In this document: positions 23,657 to 31,497 of the stretch, in pieces
Layout of the letters: each line of letters starts with the position of its first letter
Numbering within the stretch: position 1 is the first letter of the stretch
Assembly: GCF_002531575.1 (NCBI RefSeq)
Contig: NZ_NWTI01000014.1
Span: 62,001-126,000 of the forward strand
Direction of reading: 5' to 3'
Length of the DNA stretch: 64,000 nt
DNA from: Bradyrhizobium sp. Y36
Lineage (GTDB): Bacteria > Pseudomonadota > Alphaproteobacteria > Rhizobiales > Xanthobacteraceae
The notes under the pieces: generated by a model
What the model saw: the letters and a program-made list of their open reading frames with translations, nothing else
Database searches by the model: none
What the model was told of the DNA's origin: nothing
Program-made: the position numbers and the translations under genes

Positions 23657-24331
23657 ATGCTGCCCATTCCCGCCGACATCTTCACCGAACCCGAGGACGT
23701 CTCGCCCGATGGCCTTGCCAATCTCGGTCCGCTGCGCCGTCTCGCTGGCCGCTGGCAGGCGGACAAGGGCATCGACATCAATCCGAAGGCGGAGGGATCG
23801 GAACGGCGGACCTTCATCGAGCGCATCCGCATGGACCCGATCGATCCGCAGGCCAACGGGCCGCAGCTCCTCTATGGTCTGCGCTATCACATCCACATCA
23901 ACACGCCCGAGGAAGACATCACCTTTCACGATCAGGTCGGCTATTGGCTGTGGGAGCCTGCGACCGGACTGATCATGCAGACGCTGGCGATTCCGCGCGG
24001 ACAGGTGCTGCTGGCCTCTGGCAAGGCCGCATCCGACGACAAGACGATCTCCGTCACCGCCAGGCGCGGTGACACCGCCTACGGCATCTGCTCGACCGAT
24101 TTTCTGGAACAGGCCTTCCGCACCGATTCCTACCGCTGCGACATCACCTTCAACGACGATGGCAGCTGGACCTATCTGATCCAGACCGAGTTGTTCGTGC
24201 GCGGCGCGCCATTCAACCATCGCGACACCAACACGCTGCAGCTGGTCGCGGCGCCAAAGCTCAATCCGCTCGCGGTGATCGTCAACGATCGCGCCAAGGG
24301 CGACGAGAAGAGCAGGGATGCGGCAGTGTGA
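23657..24331 (+). CDS. Haem-binding beta-barrel (FABP/nitrobindin-like) family protein
   Basis: A 224-residue protein with LRRLAGRWQADKGIDINPK and ERIRMDPIDPQ, QLLYGLRYHIHINTPEEDI, followed by FHDQVGYWLWEPATG and LIMQTLAIPRGQ. This is the layout of the FABP/nitrobindin-like beta-barrel family. GAGG lies five bases before the ATG at 23657, which decides the start against longer options. The family includes haem-binding and nitric-oxide-reactive members, but a haem ligand cannot be assigned here. It is followed closely by the RibD-C and amine oxidase genes on the same strand. Confidence 0.75.
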   Translation: MLPIPADIFTEPEDVSPDGLANLGPLRRLAGRWQADKGIDINPKAEGSERRTFIERIRMDPIDPQANGPQLLYGLRYHIHINTPEEDITFHDQVGYWLWEPATGLIMQTLAIPRGQVLLASGKAASDDKTISVTARRGDTAYGICSTDFLEQAFRTDSYRCDITFNDDGSWTYLIQTELFVRGAPFNHRDTNTLQLVAAPKLNPLAVIVNDRAKGDEKSRDAAV

Positions 24332-24353
24332 AGCGCGGCGTTCGGAGACGAGC

Positions 24354-25061
24354 ATGAAGCCCTATGTCATCTGTCTGATGCACTCCAGCCTCGACGGCCG
24401 CACCCACCCCAGCCGCTGGCGTCCGAAGGGGGCGGGGACCGACTGGTTCGAGAAGATCCACAACGAGCTCGGCGGCGATGCCTGGGTGATCGGCCGTGTC
24501 ACCGGATCGGAGTTCGCCAAGGGCCAGCCCTATCCCGCCACGGAGATGACGTTGCCGCGTGAAAATTGGTTCGCGCGGCGCGACGCGAAGACTTATGGCG
24601 TTGTGCTCGACGCGCAGGGCAAGATCGGCTGGGGCCGCTCCGACATCGGCGGCGATCCGGTCGTCGTCGTGCTGACCGAGAGCGTGCCGGATTCGCATCT
24701 TGCAGGGCTCCGGGGTGAGGGCGTGTCCTACATCTTTGCCGGCAAGTCCGAGATCGACCTCGCGCTGACGGTGGATATCCTCAGCCGCGAGCTCGGTGTG
24801 AAGCGTCTCCTGGTGGAGGGCGGCGGCGTCGCCAACGGCGCGTTCCTGCGCGCCGGTCTCATCGACGAATTCAACCTGATCCTCAGCCCTGCGATCGACG
24901 GCGCAACGGGCGCGCCCTTCGTGTTCTCGTCGACCGACGCGGACAGCGACAAGCGCGCGCCGATTGCGGCGATGACACTGGAGAGCACGCGCGATCTCGG
25001 CGGGGGTGTCCTGCTGCTGCGCTATCTCATCAGGAACGATCCGCAAGCCGCGAGCCGGTGA
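24354..25061 (+). CDS. RibD C-terminal / dihydrofolate reductase family protein
   Basis: A 235-residue protein of the RibD_C fold. YVICLMHSSLDGRTHPSRW at the start, DAWVIGRVTGSEF, and KRLLVEGGGVANGAFLRAG with LIDEFNLILSPAIDG are the family blocks, including the NADPH-binding Gly-rich EGGG. Stand-alone RibD_C proteins reduce pteridine- or pyrimidine-type substrates in some cases, but most are uncharacterised. It lies 22 bases after the beta-barrel gene and 9 bases before the amine oxidase, so it probably belongs to a three-gene operon. Confidence 0.85.
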   Translation: MKPYVICLMHSSLDGRTHPSRWRPKGAGTDWFEKIHNELGGDAWVIGRVTGSEFAKGQPYPATEMTLPRENWFARRDAKTYGVVLDAQGKIGWGRSDIGGDPVVVVLTESVPDSHLAGLRGEGVSYIFAGKSEIDLALTVDILSRELGVKRLLVEGGGVANGAFLRAGLIDEFNLILSPAIDGATGAPFVFSSTDADSDKRAPIAAMTLESTRDLGGGVLLLRYLIRNDPQAASR

Positions 25062-25070
25062 AGCGCCGGC

Positions 25071-26342
25071 ATGTCGGTTTCCCCGGAGCATATCGTCATC
25101 GTCGGTGCCGGCGCGGCCGGCCTGATGGCGGCGCGCGAGCTGGCACTTGCTGGCCGGAGAGTTACGGTCCTGGAGGCGCGCACGCGCTATGGCGGCCGTA
25201 TCCACCCGCTGCCGGTTGAAGAGTTCGGCTATCCCGCCGCGGGCGGCGCAGAATTCGTCCATGGCGAGGCACCGGTCACGCGTGGATTGCTGCGCGAGGC
25301 CGGACTGTCCCTTCAGGAGATCAAGGGCGAGCAGTGGAGCTTCGACGGAACGGCGCTCTCGCGCGAGGGGCGCGACGATCCCCACGAGGCCGAGCTTCAG
25401 GCCGTGCTGAGGAATTTGAAGGACGATCTTCCCGTCGCCGAATTCCTGCGCAGGCATTTTGCCGGCGAGGACTATGCGCCGATGCGCCGTTCGATCGAGC
25501 GCATGGTCGAGGGCTATGACGCGGCGGACCCCGAGCGCGCCTCGACGCTGGCGCTGGCCGAGGAATGGATGGACGGCGGGCACGCGACGCAGGCGCGCAT
25601 CGATGGCGGCTATGGCGCGCTGATCGATTTTCTGGTGGCCGACTGCCGCCGGCGGGGCGTGACCATTCATCTCGGCTCCGTGGTGACGGCGATCGAGGAA
25701 GAAGGCCGCATGCTGGCCGTTCGCTGCACCGGCGGCGATGTGCATGGCTGCGATCGCGCGATCCTCACCGTGCCGCTGCCGCTGCTGCGCGAGATCGCTC
25801 TGCCGGCGAGCGCGCGCCCCAGGCTTCCCGCTGCCGACGACATCGGCTTCGGCAATGTCATCAAGATCCTGCTGCGCTTCGCGAAGCCATGGTGGCGCGA
25901 GCGGCAACAGGATCTCGCAGGTATGACCTTCCTGTTGTCCGACCGGAGCATCCCGGTGTGGTGGACGCAATATCCGCGCGAGCATGCCGTGCTCACCGGC
26001 TGGTTCGGCGGCCCGGGCACGGTGGAGCTGGAAAGCCTCGATCCGCAAGGGCTGATCGAGGCCGGGCTCGGTTCACTCGCCGCGATCTTCGGCCTGTCGC
26101 ACGAGGACATCGCGCGCGACCTCGTGGCGGCGTCCGCAATCAACTGGGCGCACGATCCCTTCGCCCGCGGCGCCTATTCCTGGGCGACGCCGCGAACGCG
26201 CGCGGCACAGGCGATCCTCGCGCGTGCCGAGGGGGTGGTGCTGTTCTCAGGTGAAGCGCTCTATCGTGGCCCCGACATGGGCACGGTGGAAGCGGCGCTG
26301 ACCAGCGGCCGGGAGACGGCCGCGATGATCCTCCGCGGATGA
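25071..26342 (+). CDS. Flavin monoamine oxidase family protein
   Basis: A 423-residue FAD enzyme. The dinucleotide motif GAGAAG is in IVIVGAGAAGLMAAREL, followed by EARTRYGGRIHPL and the conserved GGAEFVHG. The C-terminal FAD site is LFSGEALYRGPDMGTVEAAL. Such enzymes oxidise amines to imines and produce hydrogen peroxide. There is no Tat or Sec signal, so it should be cytoplasmic. It is the last gene of the 23657-26342 run and ends just before a strong hairpin. The substrate amine is unknown. Confidence 0.88.
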   Translation: MSVSPEHIVIVGAGAAGLMAARELALAGRRVTVLEARTRYGGRIHPLPVEEFGYPAAGGAEFVHGEAPVTRGLLREAGLSLQEIKGEQWSFDGTALSREGRDDPHEAELQAVLRNLKDDLPVAEFLRRHFAGEDYAPMRRSIERMVEGYDAADPERASTLALAEEWMDGGHATQARIDGGYGALIDFLVADCRRRGVTIHLGSVVTAIEEEGRMLAVRCTGGDVHGCDRAILTVPLPLLREIALPASARPRLPAADDIGFGNVIKILLRFAKPWWRERQQDLAGMTFLLSDRSIPVWWTQYPREHAVLTGWFGGPGTVELESLDPQGLIEAGLGSLAAIFGLSHEDIARDLVAASAINWAHDPFARGAYSWATPRTRAAQAILARAEGVVLFSGEALYRGPDMGTVEAALTSGRETAAMILRG

Positions 26343-26345
26343 AAA

Positions 26346-26369
26346 GAGGCCCGCATCTCTGCGGGCCTC
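26346..26369. terminator. Perfect 10-base hairpin between convergent genes
   Basis: GAGGCCCGCA, a 4-base loop, then TGCGGGCCTC. It starts 4 bases after the amine oxidase stop and ends 6 bases before the stop of the convergent His-rich gene. AAAA precedes it, giving U residues for the minus-strand transcript. Confidence 0.75.
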
Positions 26370-26374
26370 ATGTC

Positions 26375-26698
26375 TCACCAGCGTCCGCCGCCGAAGCTGA
26401 AGGTCACGCCGGGACCGCCGCCGTAATATCCGTACGGGCCGCCGCCGTAATAGCCGTGATGCCGCGGGTAATAGCCGTAGCTGCGGTAATGCGGACGGTA
26501 GTAGCCGTGATGGTGGTGATGAGGACGCCAGTGATGGTGATGGCGGTGTCCATGATGGTGCCGGTGCTGCGCGCTGATGTCGGTCGATTGGCCCGCTGGC
26601 GCGTTCTGCTTTGCGCCTGAACTGCCGGCCGCGTTTGCCGCCGATCCGCCGGCGAGCGCTGCGGCTCCGACCGCCATCGCGACAATGAGATACTTCAT
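26375..26698 (-). CDS. Secreted His/Tyr/Gly-rich small protein
   Basis: A 107-residue protein with a signal peptide (MKYLIVAMAVGAAALAGGSA then ANA). The mature part has dense histidine clusters (HRHHHGHRHHHHWRPHHHHH) followed by YGYY and GGGPYGYYGGG blocks. GGAGTGATGAC precedes the ATG at 26698. Such proteins are common in Bradyrhizobium and plausibly bind transition metals in the periplasm, but no function has been shown. An 11-base inverted repeat lies in its upstream region. Confidence 0.75.
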   Translation of the reverse strand: MKYLIVAMAVGAAALAGGSAANAAGSSGAKQNAPAGQSTDISAQHRHHHGHRHHHHWRPHHHHHGYYRPHYRSYGYYPRHHGYYGGGPYGYYGGGPGVTFSFGGGRW

Positions 26699-26771
26699 GT
26701 CATCACTCCAGTTGAATGTCCTGGGACAACACATGGGTGTCGGCGGCGTTCCGGCCAGTGCGGGCGTCGAA

Positions 26772-26829
26772 ACGACGCAGCACGCGGCGTCGGATTCGCG
26801 GCGAATGATGCTGCGTCGTGAGGTCTATT
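26772..26829. repeat. Inverted repeat upstream of the His-rich gene
   Basis: Perfect 11-base arms ACGACGCAGCA (26772-26782) and TGCTGCGTCGT (26819-26829) separated by 36 bases. They lie about 75-130 bases upstream of the His-rich start, so this could be a regulatory element or leader hairpin. Confidence 0.35.
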
Positions 26830-26861
26830 GTCGCATCACCGGTGTGATCGCATTGCAGCCA

Positions 26862-27431
26862 TCACTTGGCCGCGAATGAGGCGATCACGTCGCCGCTGGT
26901 GACGATGCTCGCGAACTCACCGTTGAGATTCGACAGCGTCATCGCATGGATCTCCTCGGCGGAATGCTTGTCGCCGTCGGGGCCGATGCGCTCGAAGGTC
27001 CATGTCGCATCGCGCACGAGGCGCGCGTCGAAGCCGAGATTGCCGGCCATCCGCGTCGTCGTCTCCACGCAATGATTGGTGGTGGCGCCGCAGATCACGA
27101 CCGTGCCGATGGCGGCCGCGCGCAGGCGCTCCTCCAGGTCGGTGCCGATGAAGGCGCTGTTGACGCGCTTGACGATGACGGTCTCGCCCGGCTGCTCGCG
27201 CGCCTCGTCCTTGACGGCATAGCCGGAACGCGATGGCAGGAACGATGAATTCGGCTTCGTGCCTTCGTGGCGGATATGAAAGATCGGCGCGCCGCGCGTC
27301 CTGAACGCCTGCAGCAGATCGGCGATCCGTGTCACCGCATCGGGATTGTTGCGCCGCTTCCCCGCCGCCTCCCATTCGTCGAACGCGCGCTGGACGTCGA
27401 TGACGATGAGGGCGGGGAGGGCGTGGGGCAT
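26862..27431 (-). CDS. Cysteine hydrolase of the isochorismatase family
   Basis: A 189-residue enzyme with the catalytic triad Asp12 (LIVIDVQRAF), Lys88 (VIVKRVNSAF) and Cys121 (GATTNHCVETT). The cis-peptide region before the cysteine (VVICGATTNHC) is intact. Members hydrolyse amides or vinyl ethers, such as nicotinamide, N-carbamoyl compounds or isochorismate. The sequence does not decide which. It is a single gene, transcribed toward the His-rich gene. Confidence 0.9.
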   Translation of the reverse strand: MPHALPALIVIDVQRAFDEWEAAGKRRNNPDAVTRIADLLQAFRTRGAPIFHIRHEGTKPNSSFLPSRSGYAVKDEAREQPGETVIVKRVNSAFIGTDLEERLRAAAIGTVVICGATTNHCVETTTRMAGNLGFDARLVRDATWTFERIGPDGDKHSAEEIHAMTLSNLNGEFASIVTSGDVIASFAAK

Positions 27432-27537
27432 GGAGACACTTTCGGTCGGGGGCTGGACGCGACTATGCGAGGCTATCGGAAAGGCGCAATGCCGATCTTC
27501 CCTCGTTTTGCGACCTCATGCGGGCTACGAACCTCTC

Positions 27538-27885
27538 TCACGGATGCGGATCGGGAAAACCGTGGCGCTCGGAGAGTGCGGCGAGGATCGCGTCCTTGTC
27601 GGCGATGAAGCCGCGGCCCTCATGGCTGCCGGTCTGGTGCGGCGATGTCGCTCCCTCCGCCAGCACCAGCAGCGGTAGCGATTGGTTCTGTTCACCGACC
27701 AGCGGGATCACCGGCTGTCGCGGGCGCGGCCAGGGGATGCGCTCGACGTCGAGCCTTGCGGCAAGCTGAGGAAACGAGGCCAGCACGCCTTCGATCAGCG
27801 CACAATGCCAGCAATAGAACAGGCGCCCCGGAAAGGCCGGGTCCTCGAAACCCGGGCGCAGCAGAAACAGGCGGTCGCGCGTCAT
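27538..27885 (-). CDS. DUF3088 family protein
   Basis: A 115-residue protein starting MTRDRLFLLRPGFEDPAFPG, with FYCWHCALIEGVLASFP and LDVERIPWPRPRQPVIPLVG. The C-W-H-C motif sits where a thioredoxin-like protein would have its CxxC, and the following LPLLVLAEG matches that fold, so a redox or glutathione-related role is plausible. The start at 27885 matches family starts. Longer frames upstream are not supported. The gene is divergent from the acyl-CoA ligase. Confidence 0.75.
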   Translation of the reverse strand: MTRDRLFLLRPGFEDPAFPGRLFYCWHCALIEGVLASFPQLAARLDVERIPWPRPRQPVIPLVGEQNQSLPLLVLAEGATSPHQTGSHEGRGFIADKDAILAALSERHGFPDPHP

Positions 27886-27997
27886 GGGTCGCTCCAAAGC
27901 ATGGCTACCTTGCTGAGGATCAAAGCGGCGGGAACTGGCCGGCCTAGTGTCAACGCCCCAGATGGATGGGGAATCGATCGAGGTGCGAAAGGACGCC

Positions 27998-29824
27998 ATG
28001 CCGGAGCCGATCAGTCAACCGGACTCGCTTGCCGAGGTGAGGACGTTGCCGGAGTTCCTGCGCTGGCGCGTCAAGGCGACGCCGGCGGCAGAGGCTTACC
28101 GGCATTTCGACGCGGGTGCAAAGCGCTGGGTCAGCCAGTCCTGGCGGGAGATCGATGCCGAGTTCGAGCTGTGGCGACGGGCGCTGGCTGCAGAGAATTT
28201 CGCGCCGGGCGAGCGCGTCGCGATCCTGATGCCGAACGGCATCGCGCATATCGCGATGGACCAGGCAGCACTGTCGCGCGGCCTGGTCCCGGTGCCGATG
28301 CACGCCATCGACAACCCCGACAGCATCGCCTACGTCCTGATCGATTCCGGAGCGCTGCTCTTGTTTGTCGACACGCTGGAGCGCTGGCAGGCGATCGTGG
28401 CGACCGGCCAGCCGCTCGACCATCTCAAGCGCGTCGTCTGCGCGGATGCGGGCGGGCTCATTACGCCGGACGCGCGCATCGTCGGACTCGACCATTGGCT
28501 CGCACAAGCTCCCGGCGCGAGCGCACCGCTGCCCGATGTCGCGATCGAGCCGGACGACCTCGCCGCCATCGTCTACACCTCGGGCACCACCGGACGGCCA
28601 AAGGGCGTGATGCTGTCGCATGGCAATGTGGTCGCGAATGTGAAGGCGATCGCGCACCGCATCGCCGCCGCACCGCACGACGTCTTCCTGTCCTTCCTGC
28701 CGCTCTCGCACACTTTCGAGCGCACCGGAGGCTACTACTACCCCATCGCCGCCGGCGCTTGCGTCGCCTATGCCCGCTCGGTGCCGCAACTATCGGAGGA
28801 CCTGAAGCATGTGCGGCCGACGGTGCTGGTGTCGGTGCCCAGGATCTACGAGCGCATCTACGCGCTGATCATGCAGCACCGCGCATCGGCCGGAATCGTC
28901 GAGCGCGCGCTGCTCGACCTCACGATCGCCGTCGGCGGGCGCCGCTTCGATGCGCGGCAGCGGCATGGTGCGCCGTCGCTGCTCGACCGGCTGGTCTGGC
29001 CGACGCTCAAGCGACTCGTCGCCGACAAGGTGCTGGCGCAGCTCGGCGGCCGCCTGCGCGTCGCGGTCTCCGGCGGCGCGCCGATCGCCGAGCCGGTCAT
29101 CCGGCTGTTCCTTGCGCTCGGGCTCGACGTCCTCCAGGGCTACGGCATGACGGAGACCTCGCCGGTGGTTTCCGTCAACACCGTCGACGACAACGATCCG
29201 CACTCGGTCGGCCACGTCCTCGACGGCGTCGAGGTCCGGCTGGGCGAGAACGACGAACTGCTGGTGCGCGGCCCCAGCGTGATGATCGGCTACTGGCACA
29301 AGCCGGACGAGACGCGCCGCGTCAAGGACGCCGACGGCTGGCTGCACACCGGTGACCAGGCCCGCATCGAGGACGGGCGGATCACCATCACCGGCCGCAT
29401 CAAGGACATCCTGGTCACCTCGACCGGCGAGAAGATCGCGCCGGTGGATCTGGAGACGGCGATCCTCGCCGATCCCCTGTTCGAGCAGGCGCTGGTGGTC
29501 GGCGAGCAGCGGCCCTTCCTCACCGCGCTGGTCGTGCTCAATGCCAAGGTCTGGGTCGAGGAGAAGGAAAGGCTGGCTGCGCGCGGCCAGCAAGGCGGCG
29601 CTGCGGAGCGGGCCGCGCTGCTGGCGCGAATTGCGGCGGCCGTGAAGACCTATCCATCCTATGCGACACCGCGCGCGGTGTGGTGGACGCTGGATCCGTG
29701 GACCATTGCCGCGGGCCTGCTCACGCCGACGCTGAAGAACAAGCGGCCCGCGCTCGAACGCCGCTTTGCAGACGAGATCGAACACGTCTATGCGAAAAGG
29801 CCGGCAGCGATAACGCCGACGTGA
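27998..29824 (+). CDS. Long-chain acyl-CoA synthetase (FadD15-type AMP-forming ligase)
   Basis: A 608-residue AMP-dependent ligase that activates fatty acids to acyl-CoA. The ATP/AMP motif YTSGTTGRPKGVMLSHGN, the second motif QGYGMTETSPVVSVN, the adenylation motif GWLHTGDQA and the hinge region ITGRIKDILVTSTGEKIAP are intact. The length and insert pattern resemble long-chain synthetases of the FadD15 type. AAAGGACGCC before the ATG at 27998 decides the start. Oleate hydratase follows 95 bases later on the same strand, suggesting joint handling of unsaturated long-chain acids. Confidence 0.9.
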   Translation: MPEPISQPDSLAEVRTLPEFLRWRVKATPAAEAYRHFDAGAKRWVSQSWREIDAEFELWRRALAAENFAPGERVAILMPNGIAHIAMDQAALSRGLVPVPMHAIDNPDSIAYVLIDSGALLLFVDTLERWQAIVATGQPLDHLKRVVCADAGGLITPDARIVGLDHWLAQAPGASAPLPDVAIEPDDLAAIVYTSGTTGRPKGVMLSHGNVVANVKAIAHRIAAAPHDVFLSFLPLSHTFERTGGYYYPIAAGACVAYARSVPQLSEDLKHVRPTVLVSVPRIYERIYALIMQHRASAGIVERALLDLTIAVGGRRFDARQRHGAPSLLDRLVWPTLKRLVADKVLAQLGGRLRVAVSGGAPIAEPVIRLFLALGLDVLQGYGMTETSPVVSVNTVDDNDPHSVGHVLDGVEVRLGENDELLVRGPSVMIGYWHKPDETRRVKDADGWLHTGDQARIEDGRITITGRIKDILVTSTGEKIAPVDLETAILADPLFEQALVVGEQRPFLTALVVLNAKVWVEEKERLAARGQQGGAAERAALLARIAAAVKTYPSYATPRAVWWTLDPWTIAAGLLTPTLKNKRPALERRFADEIEHVYAKRPAAITPT

Positions 29825-29919
29825 TTTCGCCTGTTCGCCCGGTTGATCCAGCGCAACCTCTCTTGCTGCCTCCGGATGCAGTGTCGCCGGCGACAATTCG
29901 CACGTAATCGAGGCAAGTC

Positions 29920-31479
29920 ATGAAGGCGTATTTCATCGGCGGTGGCATTGGATCGCTCGCGGGCGCGGCGTTCCTGATCCGCGACGCGCAGCAGGCAGGG
30001 CGTGACATCGTGATCTACGAGGCGCAGCCGCTGGTCGGCGGCAGCCTCGACGGCGGGCTGCTCGCGAACGGCGCCTATTCGCTGCGTGGCGGCCGCATGT
30101 TGACCACCGATCATTACGAATGCACCTGGGATCTGCTCTCCAGCATTCCCTCGCTCGAGCATCCGGGCCTCAGCGTGCGCGAGGAGACCATCGGGTTCAA
30201 TCTGGAGAATCCGGCCGACTCGAAGGCGCGGCTGGTCGACCGCAACCGCTTCAAGATCGACGTCTCGCATATGGGCTTTTCCGCGCGCGACCGGCTGGAG
30301 CTGCTGCGGCTCACCGAGGCCTCGGAGGAGACGCTCGGCAATAGCCGCATCACCGACTGGTTGTCGCCGAAATTCTTCGAGTCCAATTTCTGGTACATGT
30401 GGCAGACCACCTTCGCGTTCCAGCCCTGGCACAGCGCGGTCGAGTTGAAGCGCTATCTGCATCGCTTCATGAACGAGTTCCCGCGCATCGAGACGCTCGG
30501 CGGCGTCAAGCGAACCGTCTACAATCAATATGACGCGATCGTGCGGCCGCTCGCCGACTGGCTGAAGCGGCAGGGCGTGCAGTTCGTGCGCGGCACGCGG
30601 GTCACCGACATGGCGATCGAAGACGAGGGGGGACGCGTCCGGGTGCGCCAACTGGTGCTCGACCGCGACGGCCGCATCGCCAATGTCCGGCTCGAGGACG
30701 GCGATCTCGTGTTCTTCCAGAACGGCTCGATGACGGATGCATCGAGCCTGGGGTCGATGACCGAGCCGCCGCCGCGCCTGACCAAGAAGGACAGCCAGGG
30801 CTGGGCGCTGTGGGAGACGATCGCGCAAGGACGTCCGGAATTCGGCAATCCCGCCGCCTTCAACTCTTCGATCCCCGAATCCTATTGGTTGTCCTTCACC
30901 GTCACTTGCCGCGATCCGCTGTTCTTCGACCGGATGGAGGCGTTCTCCGGCAACCGGGCCGGCACCGGCGGGCTGGTCACGTTCAGGGATTCCAACTGGC
31001 TGATGTCGGTCGTGCTCTATCACCAGCCGCATTTCGCCGGCCAGCCGAAGAATGTGCAGGTGTTCTGGGGCTATGCGCTGCATCCCGACCGCGTCGGCAA
31101 TTTCGTCGCCAAGCCGATGTCCGATTGCGGCGGCGCCGAGATCCTGAAAGAACTGTGCGGCCACCTGAATTTCGAGCTTGACGTGTTCGAGAACGCGATC
31201 TGCGTTCCCTGCCGCATGCCCTACATCACCAGCATGTTCATGCCGCGCAACCTGACGGATCGGCCGTTGCCGGTACCGAAGAACGCGGTCAACCTCGCCT
31301 TCGTCAGCCAGTTCGTCGAAATCCCCGATGACGTCGTGTTCACCGTCGAATATTCGGTGCGCGCGGCGCAGATGGCAGTCTACCAGCTGATGAAGATCGA
31401 TCGCCCGGTGCCGCCGATCACGCGGCACGACAAGTCGCTCGCGGTGATCTTCGCGACGCTGGAGAAGGCGTTCGCGTGA
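29920..31479 (+). CDS. ohyA: Oleate hydratase
   Basis: A 519-residue FAD-dependent enzyme that adds water to the cis-9 double bond of oleic acid, forming 10-hydroxystearate. The FAD motif GGGIGSLAGAAFLIRD (residue 7 on), EAQPLVGGSLDG, the active-site stretch GGRMLTTDHYECTWDLLSSI, and FQPWHSAVELKRYLHRF are typical of the myosin-cross-reactive-antigen family. AGGCAAGTC precedes the ATG. The enzyme detoxifies free unsaturated fatty acids in other bacteria. The acyl-CoA ligase just upstream would handle the same pool. Confidence 0.92.
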   Translation: MKAYFIGGGIGSLAGAAFLIRDAQQAGRDIVIYEAQPLVGGSLDGGLLANGAYSLRGGRMLTTDHYECTWDLLSSIPSLEHPGLSVREETIGFNLENPADSKARLVDRNRFKIDVSHMGFSARDRLELLRLTEASEETLGNSRITDWLSPKFFESNFWYMWQTTFAFQPWHSAVELKRYLHRFMNEFPRIETLGGVKRTVYNQYDAIVRPLADWLKRQGVQFVRGTRVTDMAIEDEGGRVRVRQLVLDRDGRIANVRLEDGDLVFFQNGSMTDASSLGSMTEPPPRLTKKDSQGWALWETIAQGRPEFGNPAAFNSSIPESYWLSFTVTCRDPLFFDRMEAFSGNRAGTGGLVTFRDSNWLMSVVLYHQPHFAGQPKNVQVFWGYALHPDRVGNFVAKPMSDCGGAEILKELCGHLNFELDVFENAICVPCRMPYITSMFMPRNLTDRPLPVPKNAVNLAFVSQFVEIPDDVVFTVEYSVRAAQMAVYQLMKIDRPVPPITRHDKSLAVIFATLEKAFA

Positions 31480-31497
31480 CGCCGGTTGCGATAGGAG

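Noticed and set aside
29842..29875. TGATCC upstream of oleate hydratase as an RpoE promoter
   Set aside because: Spacing of 16 bases leads to CTGCCTC, which does not resemble the -10 element of the four accepted sites.
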